NCBI RefSeq assembly: GCF_022458985.1
Contig: NC_061777.1
Coordinates: 9,774,668 to 9,838,667 of the forward strand
Reading direction: 5' to 3'
Length of the DNA: 64,000 bases
Source of the DNA: Mugil cephalus
Taxonomy: Eukaryota; Chordata; Actinopteri; Mugiliformes; Mugilidae
Of this stretch, positions 12,946 to 60,800 are shown piece after piece. The position numbers and the translations under genes are program-made. How positions within the stretch are numbered: the stretch's first letter is position 1; each line of letters starts with the position of its first letter. The notes under the pieces were generated by a model. That model did not search any database. It had not been told where the DNA came from and saw nothing but the letters and a program-made list of their open reading frames with translations.

Positions 12946-13340
12946 TTTTCGCATTTTGTTTTTATTTGCTCCTTGTCATCAGTTTCTGCTTTTCTGTGGT
13001 CCTTCATCGGCAAAAGTGATTCAAGCGTTTTTTTGCCCTGCTGCTTTGTAGAAAATAGTGATCAATAAAGGCCGTTTGCAGTGTTGCTGTGAGGCTCCCA
13101 GGTGTTCGTATAACCTCATAGCCTACTGCACACTATTCATATATGTCTTTCTGTAAATAATAACAGCGTCTGTATTAGGTCTCCGAGATGAACACCTATT
13201 GCTACTGCTATTAATTTAATTCCTTGGGCAGCACTCCAGCCACTGGGACATTCAGTGCACACATGGTTCCCATAACTCAGGAAATGCTGTAGTGTGTATT
13301 TGTGTCAGCGTGACACAGCAAGGGGATCTGTGGTATTAGT
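12946..13340 (-). other. fbxo4: probable FBXO4 3' untranslated region
   Basis: Downstream of the FBXO4 stop on the minus strand. A candidate polyadenylation signal AATAAA lies at 12966-12961, with an ATTAAA variant near 13215. Which one is used cannot be told. Confidence 0.45.
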
Positions 13341-13457
13341 TTATCTGGCGGCAGCGTTAGGGACCTGGCTGCCATAGACTTTGACTCCAGAACATCTTAA
13401 CAACCAGGAGATGCCATCCAGGAGACCTGACAGGGACTCTGCCACTGTATCCTGCAC
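13341..13457 (-). CDS. fbxo4: FBXO4 coding exon 7 (terminal)
   Basis: After AAACAG it reads V-Q-D-T-V-A-E-S-L-S-G-L-L-D-G-I-S-W-L-L, like human V-Q-D-T-E-A-A-T-L-T-G-F-L-N-G-I-E-W, then a divergent 18-residue tail and TAA at 13343-13341. Confidence 0.93.
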   Translation of the reverse strand: MQDTVAESLSGLLDGISWLLRCSGVKVYGSQVPNAAAR

Positions 13458-15979
13458 CTGTTTATGAAAGAGAAACTCAGTTTAAAGATCTTACAAAAGA
13501 GATACTGGAGGATGTTAATTCAGTGGCAATGTCAAGAAATTACCATCCAGCGGTTAGACAGGTGAGGCAGGCCGAGCCTCTTTGCCATGTACACGCAGGG
13601 AGTTCGATACCTGGCCCTGGCTCTGTCTGTATTTTGCTGGCCGGCGGTCGCAGTTGCCTCCGGTTGCTCTCTGGAGACACAGGAGAGCACCAATAGAGGC
13701 TTGGATGTGGAACCTCCAGCGCAGCTGAGCACAGCCCGAATCTGGGCCACCTCAGACGGCCCTTCGCCTATTGAACACATTTTTTATGCAATGTTGTGCC
13801 AATTGATCAAAAACCAACGTGGGTGGTGTGACAAGGTAACAAGAGAGGACCAAATAAAAATAAAAGAAAACTGACCTGTTATTTCACCTTTCCCAGCCTC
13901 TGCATTGGCAACGTAGATGAAACCATCCACCACCTGGCACGCTTGCTGAACCTGAGCTGCAGGGGTGTACACCGGGCGGCCTGAGTCATCAGTTCCTTCT
14001 AAAGTAAAGAGTTTATTGTTGATGCTCTGCTGCTGCACTCTGGCTCTTTCCCTCTCTGCTCTGCAGGCGCAAAAACACGAGGTTTGAGAACTGTAGCTGC
14101 GTTGCCAGTAAAGAAGAAGAGCGGAGATGGCGACTCACGCGGTAACTTCGAATTCAATGTGCTTACCTGTTCGTCGAATACAGAGTCAGGACGTTGAATT
14201 TGTGTTGGTTGTTGAACATGTAACTGATCCCTGAGCCAATGCCTTAAACAGATAATTACAGGAGGTTGACAGTGGTTTTGGGGATGTACCTTAGCTATCT
14301 GGCATGCAGCATTAGCGAAATGGTGCCCAATACTGTCATCTAGTGGTTGAAAAATACAGCCGTATATGGATTCTTACCTATAAACTAAATTGTTTGCATG
14401 CATAATAATTTAATTCCTGCTTCTGAAGAAAGACTTCACAGCTGATTAAGGGGAAGTTTTGTTACTGCTAGGTTACTAATCTGAAAAAATAAATAAATAC
14501 AAGAAGCTTATACTTCATCACAAGCGTCAAACATCAGCGACAACTCACCATTTATCTGTCTTTGCGGAGTGCCTGACACGGGAAGCACATCTGGGGCGTG
14601 CATGAGCCTCGTGACTAAAGAGACATCCAGCTGCTCCATGCCAGGGCCGAACATGGCATAGCGAGGTTCAGACGACGGCACCAGAGACTGAAGGAAAGAC
14701 GTCACGACCTGATACGTGGGCCGCGTGGGAAGCCATTGCTGCCTGCAGGATGGGCAGCCTTTCAGGTATCTGCCAAGAATAAACTGGAATCAAAAACCTT
14801 TCTCGAAATTTCTTTGCAAGCAGGCCTTGCGACGGGTAAGGCAGCAAAAGACACCCACTCTGACATGTAGTCAAATTTCAGTGTTGTCCCTTTCTCTTCT
14901 CCCTCTGCTCTGTTGTCCAGGCTATCATCTTCACTGATCAGAGGTGCATCCAGCAGCTTCAGGTCGGGCATGGACAAATGATCGATGGAGGGCCAGGTGG
15001 GCATGTCCCGGAACAGGAAGTATCTCCACAGTAATGGATCTCTAACCATGGCTCTCCAGTACCGACTGGTGGCTCCCAGGACGCAGATATTCGCAGGAGA
15101 CAGAAAGGTCATGATCAGGAACTGTACGTCCACCTCCAGGAGGAAGTTACACACATGATTAAATTTACATACACACTGGTATGTCCCCAGCTAACAACCT
15201 GTATGCTTTGTTAAAGAGAACCTTAGAAAAACTAATATTAGCACAGTGTAATTATACTCCAGAGGTAATTAACAAAGTAATTAAACTAAATAATTAAAGA
15301 TTGTGATATTACACAAAACATACACAAATTTGTACAAAAATGTTTCTTTCCACTGCTTGACTACCACAGAAACAAATTAATACACGTGTTTCACTTTCTT
15401 CATGTCATCAGAGTAAATGCCCTAACCTGTCACCAGTAAAATAAAAATAAATATAATTAGTCATCGGTTGCCTCTGTTTAATGCTGCACCTATAAGGATG
15501 ACTTGTCAAAAACTACGGCTGAAAGTTTCTTTGAGCTCTTGAAGACCCGATATTTGTGACGTCACAACTAGCCAAAAAAACAAAGCTATCATGAGCACGC
15601 GTGGGGAAGCCTTAATTGCGCAACACTGGGAAAATGAAAATTGCCTGAAATTTTTCTCAGTGAGGGGAAAGAAATACATTTGAACTTAAAATAATAAAAA
15701 TAAAAATAATAATGCAAAGGAGTGTGTTGTTCTAGTAAAACGCTGTTTTACTCTATATTTTTGACATGCCTGTAGGACCTTAATAACAGTAAAAAGATAA
15801 TTAAATAAAATTTACTTTACCGGCAAGCTGTCCAGAAATCCCCACTGTTGCTCTTCTGTGTCCGTGTCAGCACCGGCTGTCAATTCATCTTTGACAACTT
15901 TATCTGGAAAATATCGGTCTCTGAATCGTCTGAGGCTGCGAATCACGACAGACTCGAGCTGCTGGATCTTTTCGGCCAT
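13341..15979 (-). CDS. fbxo4: F-box only protein 4 (7 coding exons, 414 aa)
   Basis: Substrate-recognition subunit of an SCF (SKP1-CUL1-F-box) ubiquitin ligase. In mammals it targets TRF1 and has been linked to cyclin D1. CDS = join of 15821-15979, 14859-15133, 14549-14769, 14167-14242, 13888-14060, 13544-13767 and 13341-13457, minus strand; all introns are GT-AG and the frame is kept throughout. The F-box covers about residues 52-92, starting L-P-V-D-V-Q-F and containing S-R-Y-W and D-P-L-L-W-R-Y-F. The C-terminal two thirds match the FBXO4 small-GTPase-like substrate-binding domain (Y-A-M-F-G-P-G-M-E near 168, V-V-D-G-F-I-Y-V-A-N-A-E-A near 287-299, K-P-L-L-V-L-S-C near 326). Human FBXO4 is 387 aa, so length is normal. 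The ATG opens M-A-E and is the only one ahead of the F-box in frame. Exon 5 has two usable donors. Confidence 0.96.
13544..13767 (-). CDS. fbxo4: FBXO4 coding exon 6
   Basis: Starts after TCAATAG. Encodes K-P-L-L-V-L-S-C, then a variable stretch, then Y-M-A-K-R-L-G-L-P-H-L-S-N-R-W-M, corresponding to human Y-L-A-H-E-L-H-L-N-L-L-N-H-P-W. Phase 0 donor GTAATT. Confidence 0.93.
13888..14060 (-). CDS. fbxo4: FBXO4 coding exon 5
   Basis: Encodes R-E-R-A-R-V-Q-Q-Q through V-V-D-G-F-I-Y-V-A-N-A-E-A-G-K. The chosen donor is AAAG|GTGAAA. A second in-frame donor, AACAG|GTCAGT, 12 bp further on (exon end 13876) would add four residues. Confidence 0.9.
14167..14242 (-). CDS. fbxo4: FBXO4 coding exon 4
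   Basis: A 76-bp exon too short for a simple ORF scan. It encodes G-S-G-I-S-Y-M-F-N-N-Q-H-K-F-N-V-L-T-L-Y, matching the human N-N-Q-H-K-F-N-I-L region. Acceptor TTTAAG, donor GTAAGC. Confidence 0.93.
14333..14346 (-). promoter_or_regulatory. CTCF-like motif in FBXO4 intron 3
   Basis: CTGTCATCTAGTGG matches the reverse complement of CCASYAGRKGGCRS at 13 of 14 positions. It has the same orientation as the site at 12288. Confidence 0.45.
14549..14769 (-). CDS. fbxo4: FBXO4 coding exon 3
   Basis: Starts A-TAC-CTG after acceptor TTGGCAG. Encodes S-F-L-Q-S-L, R-Y-A-M-F-G-P-G and P-Q-R-Q-I-N-G, all close to human FBXO4. Donor GTGAGT. Confidence 0.95.
14859..15133 (-). CDS. fbxo4: FBXO4 coding exon 2 (F-box)
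   Basis: Begins after CTGGAG with V-D-V-Q-F, joining exon 1 to give L-P-V-D-V-Q as in human. Carries the F-box and the D-M-P-T-W-P-S segment. Donor GTGGGT leaves two bases, completed in exon 3. Confidence 0.95.
15821..15979 (-). CDS. fbxo4: FBXO4 coding exon 1
   Basis: Residues 1-53, phase 0 end. Basic N-terminus (I-R-S-L-R-R-F-R-D-R-Y), then an acidic T-D-T-E-E stretch, ending D-S-L-P at donor GTAAAG. Confidence 0.93.
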
Positions 15980-16190
15980 GACTCCAGAGATCTGCGCTTT
16001 TTAACAAGCAAAACAAAACTCTGGACCCAGGGAGAGGGGGGACAACAAATCTGCGTTCCCTTTGCTCTCACTTCCTCATTGATGGCAGAAGTGGGGCATT
16101 ATGGGTACTGTAGTTCACACGACATTAGAAGGCTGAATATAAATGAAGACAGATACAAAGATTTGTAATGCAAATTAGTGTTTTTCTTAA
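15980..16190 (-). promoter_or_regulatory. fbxo4: FBXO4 promoter with ZNF143-type element
   Basis: Only about 200 bp separate the FBXO4 ATG from the RIMOC1 poly(A) signal. On the minus strand AACTACAGTACCCATAATGC (16115-16096) matches the ZNF143/SBS consensus RACTACAAYTCCCANNAKGC at 18 of 20 positions. A GAGGAAGT Ets-type core lies at about 16070-16077. No TATA box is apparent. Confidence 0.6.
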
Positions 16191-17026
16191 AACAAAGCAC
16201 GTGTTTATTGTCAGCGAGGACATAAAAAAAAAGATTTTCGTCCAAACAACAAAGATTTTCTAATAATAGTTAAACCATCAATATTATTCAAGTGGAAGAA
16301 AAATTGAACTTGCAATAGATAGAAATACAAGTGGGGCATTACAAAGCTGGTATGGACAAACTTATGAACATACTTCAGACTGGTCATGAAAATACATCAT
16401 GTCAAACTGCTCTTTGCCTTTTTGTGTGTGTATGACCACACACCTATATATAATGGATGCTATGATAAGATATTAAAGGCAAAACAAAATGGCAACAAAA
16501 CAATAAATAAAATGTTAATGTGCAATGTCTTATTTCCAGCTGGATTATCTTTAAACTTTTAACAATTTTAAAAATGAAAAAAACAAATGTCATTGTTTTG
16601 TTTTTTTAATAACCTCTTTATAGTTATATTAATGTTATCTTAACACATTCTTCGAGCAAACCAAGTGCCCTAGTAAACAGTCTGGAATCAGGATGATAAT
16701 TTTCTTATTTTTTTCCTTCGCCAAACAGGGCAAATAATTATTCAACAAGCTCCTGTGCAGCCCCCCTTTTTACACAGCCTGTCTTATACTTTCTAACCTC
16801 TCTTTGACCTGTAGCTTTGGCCTGGGCCGTTTGGCATAGGATTAGGATGCCTGCAGACACTGATCCAAAGACTCCTCTCTTCACTTACACCTTCTCCCTG
16901 TGCCTCCCCTTAACCTTCCACAACATTACATCCCATCCGATGGGTTCCACTTTTATTTGGGATTGACACATTTTAATACTGAACTTAAATCTGTGCCTCA
17001 GGGCAATTTCGGAGGAGCGGCTTGGT
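16191..17026 (-). other. rimoc1: probable RIMOC1 3' untranslated region
   Basis: AT-rich sequence following the RIMOC1 stop on the minus strand. AATAAA lies at 16209-16204 on that strand and would end the transcript close to 16190. Other, weaker signals occur earlier. Confidence 0.6.
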
Positions 17027-17262
17027 TCACTGTAAAATACTAAGGATTTCCTTGGCATTTTCTGTGTTCCAGCCTTGGCCCTGCAGAGGACCCTCACAGG
17101 CAAGCACGTATTTGTTGAGAATCTGTGTGCCAATGTCCCGAAACTGGAGGCGATCTTCTTTGCGGTCCATAGTGTCAGCGCTGCAGTCTTCGTACTTGAC
17201 TGCCCAGAAACACATTTCCCCGATGTACATCATCGTCAGCAGATGTGTGTCTGAGAAGATGC
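17027..17262 (-). CDS. rimoc1: RIMOC1 coding exon 6 (terminal)
   Basis: After GACCAG reads G-I-F-S-D-T-H-L-L-T-M-M-Y-I-G-E-M-C-F-W, then an acidic loop, then K-Y-V-L-A-C-E-G-P-L and W-N-T-E-N-A-K-E-I-L, with TGA at 17029-17027. Confidence 0.96.
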
Positions 17263-19805
17263 CTGGTCGGAAGGGAAAGCGTGTACTGAGTATGGGCGAA
17301 TGGAAGTAGCAAAACAGTTTTCAAACGTTCAGCAATAATTAGCATCACGTTTACCTTCAGATAAGATGCTTGCTGTAGCAGAGTCATGGAGCACCACACC
17401 ATCGTTGAGCTTCACAGAGTTTCTCACCTGCAGCATCCGCATCAGGTAGCGCACACCTTCCTGAATACACTGTGTCACATTGTTGCAGAATATCAACATG
17501 AGCCAAAAACAACACTGCAAATTAGAAGGTTTCCATCAAAACATTTTCTTTGGTAGAATAACCAATACTTAATAAATCTAATTTGGACTTGGCAAACTGT
17601 GGTACCTTAAGGAAAGTGTCCTTGTTTTTCTTGATCCACTGTTTTCGTTGATGAAGAGTGTGACAGTACATGTACAGTAGAGCTCCACGTCTCCAGTACA
17701 GGCATTCCAACAGCTCCAAGCCCAGCACAGACTGTACCTATCAGGGACCATAAATACTTCCATCACACAATGCAATGATACGTAATGGAAGTAATGGAAC
17801 TATTTCGGTCTACAAGTGCGTGTGGAGGAAATTAAATCCTCATATAGTGAACTACACACAGATAAGTACAGTTACGTCGAACTAACTATACCACGTCATT
17901 TTATGATGTGGTTTCTCATCATGATTTCTAAAGGACCTTATTGGGTACATCACTACACAAAACAGTTTGGAGAAACAAACACCTCTTGTGCTGGTGCTAG
18001 CCTAGACACCAAAACCTCTGGCTCAGTCAGGTCTTGCAGCAGCTGCTGGATTTTAAATGGTGAACAGTCCTCAGGGAACTCCTGGTCCACAAGTTTATTT
18101 TCTTCATAAAAAGTGATGTCTAGAATCACCTATAAATGGCGAAAAACAAACACATATCCACACTCAACTTTGAATGAACTATCACAGTTGTCAGAAACAA
18201 TTGTTCCTCTAAATGACTAAGTTATTAAATCACAACACAGATCAAGTCACAGATTCAACTCCTAAAGCAGCAGCTCAATAATCAAATGTGTAGAAATAAG
18301 CAACAGTTCGAAAGGTAAACACCACCTGACATTGCTGCAACATGGTTTACATGTTATGTTACATTATTAATATCACAGCAGTGCAGTTTCCACAACAGTT
18401 CTCCTGCTCGATTTAACTACACCATTGGCTGACCAAGTAACAAACACAGTTTGATCGCATGAACATTCACATGATCTCTAAAGGAAAAATAATAATGATA
18501 ATAACAATAATAATACTTGAGAGGAGAGGCATTACAATAAATGGAATAAATGGAAATTCCCCCGAAACTCCCTTAACATGGTCTGTGTGGTATATCTAAC
18601 CACAGATGGCGACTAAAAGTGCAGAAGTACATGTACAGTAGTGTTGTACGGCATAACCTTGGGTTTAATTTGTTCTGATCAAGGCTTTGTATACAAATCA
18701 TTATGACGTATTTTGCAATACTCTTTGAAGTATTACCGAAAGGATTAATTGAAAGCATCATATATTAAGCAATAGAGGATATTAATTGCAGCTGTAGATA
18801 GTTGCTGAAGCTTGATGTACTGTCGTACCTGCGTGTAATCCTGAAGCAGCTTGGAAAGGTTGCTACTCTCTCCTCCTTGTCTGTAAAAGCTTTTCAACTT
18901 GTCTAGTATGACAGACGCATTCTGTAAATAGTCATCATCTGTGGAAGAAAAATATGGTTATATATATATATAGGATGTTATATACAAGATGAATTACAAA
19001 TGTAAAGTCAACAAGATGGCTTTATAACACGATCATTGTCTGTCTGTTTTTTTGTTTGTTTGTTTTACTGTGGACCTTCACTGTGTCCTGAGTAAAGTTT
19101 GATTGAATGATTGAATGATTGATTGATTGAGGATCCAGTTATTGATCTTTGACGCGTGAGAATTTAACACAATCTGCATAGCAACAAATCTATAGGACGC
19201 AATCCCGAGAGTATCCAGGGCAAGAAATTTGAATTTACACAGTAGACAGGTCTGATGTTGAGCTGCACTGGCTTAACAAAAATATTTCAGCACAGATCAA
19301 TACGGTCACTTAGTCAGCGTATTCTCTACTCTGGTTTAGTTAGCATTACAGGGCATCATGTTTCACAGCCAGCTGGACGTTTGTCAACAATACCGCATTT
19401 TAGCTAACGCTAGCAAACTTACGTTAGCTGCAAACTCGGAAACGCGCAAAAACAAAATATAATCCATCACCAGTAGAGTAAACGCTATCATGACGTTACC
19501 ATGTCACCATTATACTCGCTCTGGGCGTATTCAACACAACGGGTGTGATCTGTCAGTGTGCATCGTTTCATCAGATTGCAGCTGTTGTTATGGTCGTTGC
19601 TAAGCTAAGTTAGCTTGCTTGCTAGTCGGCCAATAAACTAGTAAAGGGTGTCAGCCGCGTACACGGGACACCGGGTGCGAGCACAACACAAAAAAAACAC
19701 AATGCAAATACCTTGCTTTTCAGCTCTGAGGCTCGAACACTTGATGTCTAACTCAAATATCCTTCTCTCCAACTCGAAACCTTGTCGCCTGTAGTCGTCG
19801 GCCAT
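17027..19805 (-). CDS. rimoc1: RAB7A-interacting MON1-CCZ1 complex subunit 1 (C5orf51; 6 exons, 277 aa)
   Basis: Orthologue of human C5orf51/RIMOC1, a cytosolic protein that stabilises RAB7A with its exchange factor MON1-CCZ1 and supports mitophagy. CDS = join of 19712-19805, 18829-18938, 17983-18129, 17606-17737, 17355-17469 and 17027-17262, minus strand, frame kept across all junctions. Diagnostic stretches: F-Y-E-E-N-K-L-V-D-Q-E-F-P-E-D near residues 75-89, L-E-C-L-Y-W-R-R-G-A-L-L-Y-M-Y-C-H near 127-143, G-I-F-S-D-T-H-L-L near 200, and G-E-M-C-F-W with C-E-G-P-L-Q in the last exon. Human protein is about 290 aa, so this copy is complete. There is no signal peptide or membrane segment. The N-terminus differs from human, as is common in this family. 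Two CACGTG boxes lie immediately upstream. Confidence 0.95.
17355..17469 (-). CDS. rimoc1: RIMOC1 coding exon 5
   Basis: Acceptor GACACAG chosen so that C-I-Q-E-G-V-R-Y aligns with human Y-L-L-D-G-I-S-Y. An alternative acceptor nine bases on (ATTCAG) would drop three residues in frame. Confidence 0.9.
17606..17737 (-). CDS. rimoc1: RIMOC1 coding exon 4
   Basis: Begins V-Q-S-V-L-G-L-E-L-L-E-C-L and contains W-R-R-G-A-L-L-Y-M-Y-C-H, almost identical to human. Phase 0 at both ends; donor GTACCA. Confidence 0.96.
17983..18129 (-). CDS. rimoc1: RIMOC1 coding exon 3
   Basis: Acceptor TTTATAG. Encodes the E-E-N-K-L-V-D-Q-E-F-P-E-D hallmark and L-T-E-P-E-V-L-V. Donor GAG|GTGTTT is weak but fits frame and homology. 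Confidence 0.92.
18829..18938 (-). CDS. rimoc1: RIMOC1 coding exon 2
   Basis: Acceptor CTTCCACAG, donor GTACGA. Encodes D-D-Y-L-Q-N-A-S-V-I-L-D-K-L-K through L-L-Q-D-Y-T-Q, matching human L-L-E-L-Y-T-Q. Confidence 0.93.
19093..19131 (+). repeat. (ATTG)n tract with dispersed-repeat tail
   Basis: In RIMOC1 intron 1. AGTAAAGTTTGATTGAATGA leading into ATTGATTG units looks like the 3' tail of an interspersed fish repeat. Confidence 0.5.
19712..19805 (-). CDS. rimoc1: RIMOC1 coding exon 1
   Basis: Residues 1-31 plus one base; M-A-D-D-Y-R-R-Q-G-F-E-L-E-R-R. Donor GTATTT after AAGCAAG. The least conserved exon, chosen because it supplies the only ATG in phase with exon 2. Confidence 0.85.
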
Positions 19806-19819
19806 GACTAAAACTATTT

Positions 19820-19848
19820 GTCACGTGACCCGGGGATTACTCACGTGC
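19820..19848. promoter_or_regulatory. rimoc1: two CACGTG boxes, one a perfect CLEAR element
   Basis: GTCACGTGAC at 19820-19829 is the palindromic CLEAR consensus bound by TFEB/TFE3. A second E-box, CTCACGTGCT, follows at 19840-19849. The first starts 15 bp upstream of the RIMOC1 ATG. Confidence 0.7.
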
Positions 19849-20189
19849 TCATAGAAGGTTATTTGTTTCCGATACATCGTCACTGTGCGCACGGGGCACT
19901 TATATAAATCCTAATCGCGTGTTACTGCTGTCCCTTCTTGAATTAATTCGTCCTTATATATAGATAAACACACACACATATATATCAGTCATTTTGTATG
20001 AGTCGAGCTCTTTGCGCAGGGCTGTGTTGGCGAAAGTGAAAGGGTTAAACTTGAATTAGCCTCCCTATTACTCCACCAGTCAGCCAGCCAATGTCATAGT
20101 GGTTCTGTGCTGTTAGCGACTGCCTGTTGAGATGGGATTTAAGGCCTCTTTTTTGAAGGGAACCATTCATTTGAAAGAGCCGTTTTGAA

Positions 20190-20191
<2 letters not shown>

Positions 20192-20274
<83 letters not shown>
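20192..20274 (+). repeat. (GATA)n microsatellite, about 20 units
   Basis: Uninterrupted AGAT/GATA units between the divergent RIMOC1 and OXCT1 genes. On the minus strand it is the TCTATCTA tail of the LINE remnant beside it. Confidence 0.97.
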
Positions 20275-20275
<1 letters not shown>

Positions 20276-20390
20276 TTTTTTATCCCAAAGGAATAATAAT
20301 AATAATAATAACAATAATAATAATAATAATATAATAATATCACAGTCCAGCACACCACAGTGTAGAAGAGGGCACTAGCCATGACAAAAG
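20275..20390 (-). mobile_element. LINE remnant (Rex-like) with 3' tail
   Basis: On the minus strand a frame reads M-A-S-A-L-F-Y-T-V-V-C-W, typical of the C-terminal part of fish non-LTR reverse transcriptases of the Rex1 type (V-A-S-A-x-F-Y-x-V-V-C-W-G). An ATT-rich tract (20292-20340) follows, then CTTTGGGATAAAAAAATCTA into the GATA repeat, i.e. a LINE 3' end. The middle is deleted. Family assignment is from memory of the motif. Confidence 0.6.
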
Positions 20391-20990
20391 TCTGGTTGAT
20401 TCCAGTAGATATTAAACGATCTTAGTCTCGTATGGCAATAGAGCCAGCTTTGATTTTTCTCATTCGGATAACTCATTTTTATCCAGGAAATAATCACTGG
20501 GAGGAATGACAGAATATTTTAAATGATGAGATATTTTTCTCCCACCAATATTGTATGGATTATTCTCAAATATGTATTCTAGTCGTGTTTACCGTTTTCA
20601 TCATGACCAAATTGCCTACTTTTCTTATTTTGTCTGTTGGAGTTTCCAGCCACTCACTTCAAATCAAGCTTGTCCTCCACTTTCTGAAAACCTCTGTGTG
20701 TGGAGAGCTCAGATGATGCCATGCTATATTTGCATGCCACATATGCAACGCAAGAGTACTTTGCTACGCTCCTCCCTTTGTGCATGTACTCTGTCTGGAG
20801 CTTGTATGTATCACCTCATCGTTCGTGTTAAAGAGCCGGTCAATAGATTCGGTTCGTTCTTGTACGTCACATCTCCAGCAGCAGGTCTGGTAGAAGCAGC
20901 CAACGACAACACACTTAACAACTGCTGTTCAGCCCGAAATCCTCCGACGTCTTCTCGACTCACCCCCTCCCCGTGCGTGCTCTTCAAAAC
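20391..20990 (+). promoter_or_regulatory. oxct1: OXCT1 upstream region
   Basis: AT-rich up to about 20830, then more GC- and CpG-rich close to the gene (CCTCCGACGTCTTCTCGACT near 20941). There is no TATA box in the last 100 bp. The transcription start cannot be fixed from sequence. An open frame crosses this region, but out of phase with OXCT1. Confidence 0.5.
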
Positions 20991-59146
<38,156 letters not shown>

Positions 59147-59430
59147 AGGACAAAAAAAATGACCTCACAAAACACAAATGCTTGGTCTGGTTCCCTGGAA
59201 ATCAGCATGCAGATATCAAAAGGATTTAGTAATAAATAATATTAACTGAATGGGGTTAATGGGAGACATGTGGGGTTCTTTTTGTCTTCTGATCATACAA
59301 ATTATACTGTTGCCTAACACACAATTAAGTTATTAATCTTTATTCATTATGCAACGTTTTGATGATAGTTAATTTAAAAAAAAAAAAATGCTACACTGAT
59401 ATTTTGAATAAAAATGGTACAGTATCTCTT
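59147..59430 (+). other. oxct1: OXCT1 3' untranslated region
   Basis: AT-rich sequence ending near the AATAAA signal at 59407-59412. A later AATAAA near 59842 could give a longer form. Confidence 0.6.
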
Positions 59431-60599
59431 TTTTAAAAAAAAAACATTTAAACATTTTAAACATTTGCTGTATTATTGAGTTAATTTAATGTGACACCTG
59501 AAATGCAATGAATTTAGAATGTAGGTTAAATGACTTGTCAAGTATATATAACGTTTTTTAAACTGGTGCTCAGTAGTTTAACACAAACAGCCTTTACATG
59601 ATGCATTTGCTGTAAGATAACTTTATGTTTTTCTCCGTTTGGAAATTGAAGGAGGTGTAATGTAGTGGATCTGACGGGGACGTGTCTGTAATAATCAATT
59701 CTGCCATAATGTCAAGTTGTCTCTTTTTCTCCTCTCAGCCTTCTGTATCTCAGAGTGAAGTCACATACTTCAGCTCGACAACTTGAAGCCTTAGCATTTT
59801 TTTACTCAAACATTTGCTGTTCAGCCGCATTTGTACATAGTAAAATAAAATACAAACTGGTTTGCAGAGCGAAACGAGCGATTTTGGGTCTGATTTCTTG
59901 ATAGGAGCAATTTTTCTTAAAGGCAAAAATAATCGTTTGTTTAGGTGATCCACCTCATCAGAGCGCACAGTGATTGAAAGCAAATGAGAACCCTGTGAGA
60001 GTAATGGGCTCTGACGTGCGGCAGGTTCGTGCTTTCTATAAATGGATGGTGGGCTTACATTGACATTCTTGATGTGATTTCTCCACTTGAGTAGAGAGGC
60101 GCTGCCGTTACCTGAGGGCGGTTATGTAACTGGGAAATTCAGCCGGTGGGCTTTTTTTTTTTTCTTCTTCTTCTTCTTTTGGGTTCAAGAAGATCAACTG
60201 AGTTGGATCATCAAGCAGAAAAATGGGAGAAAGTGACAGGGCCTTTTGCCACTGGCTGTTAATGTTAATCCAGCACATCGTTTCATGAGTCAAAACACAG
60301 TGCTACCCTATAAGCCTACGATTTGTAACCTGTTTCTCAGCCTTGAACGCAGCCAAGTAGGGATTAAGTGTACCGAACGTTTAAGTTAAAAAAAATATAT
60401 ATATATATTTGCGGGGGAAGTTCGAGAGTTCAGGAAATGAGGAAATGTAGCACCATCACACCCAAACTCCACTGCCTTGAACTCAGCGTGTTTAGTGGCT
60501 ATTCTGGGTAATCAAGTTTGTGACATGCAGCCTGTAACAATTGTAAAGCTCATTTTTAGGGTTTCAACTGGCCAGTCCTATAACTCTTATGATAGATTA
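59431..60599. other. intergenic, nothing recognised
   Basis: AT-rich sequence after OXCT1 with poly-A runs, a late AATAAA near 59842 and a short TA run near 60392-60410. No exon was recognised. Confidence 0.5.
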
Positions 60600-60800
60600 C
60601 ACCATTCAGCCACAACATTAATTCCACTGACAGGAGAAGTAAAAAAAAAACAACAAAACAAAACAAAACAAAAAAAAAAAACATCAACCACCTTGTCATG
60701 CAAAGTCCTTTGGGAAAGTTTTGTGCACCCCCACCCCATATCAATGACACTCCTTGAAGGCAGCAGCCATCCGCAGGATGCAGACTGACAACACACAAAC
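60600..60800 (+). mobile_element. 5' part of a Tc1/mariner-like copy
   Basis: TA followed by CACCATTCAGCCACAACATT and CCACTGACAGGAGAAGTAAA, then an expanded A-rich stretch (60643-60681), then the block ATCAATGACACTCCTTGAAG and GGATGCAGACTGACA also seen in the copy at 2184. The right half is missing. Confidence 0.8.
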
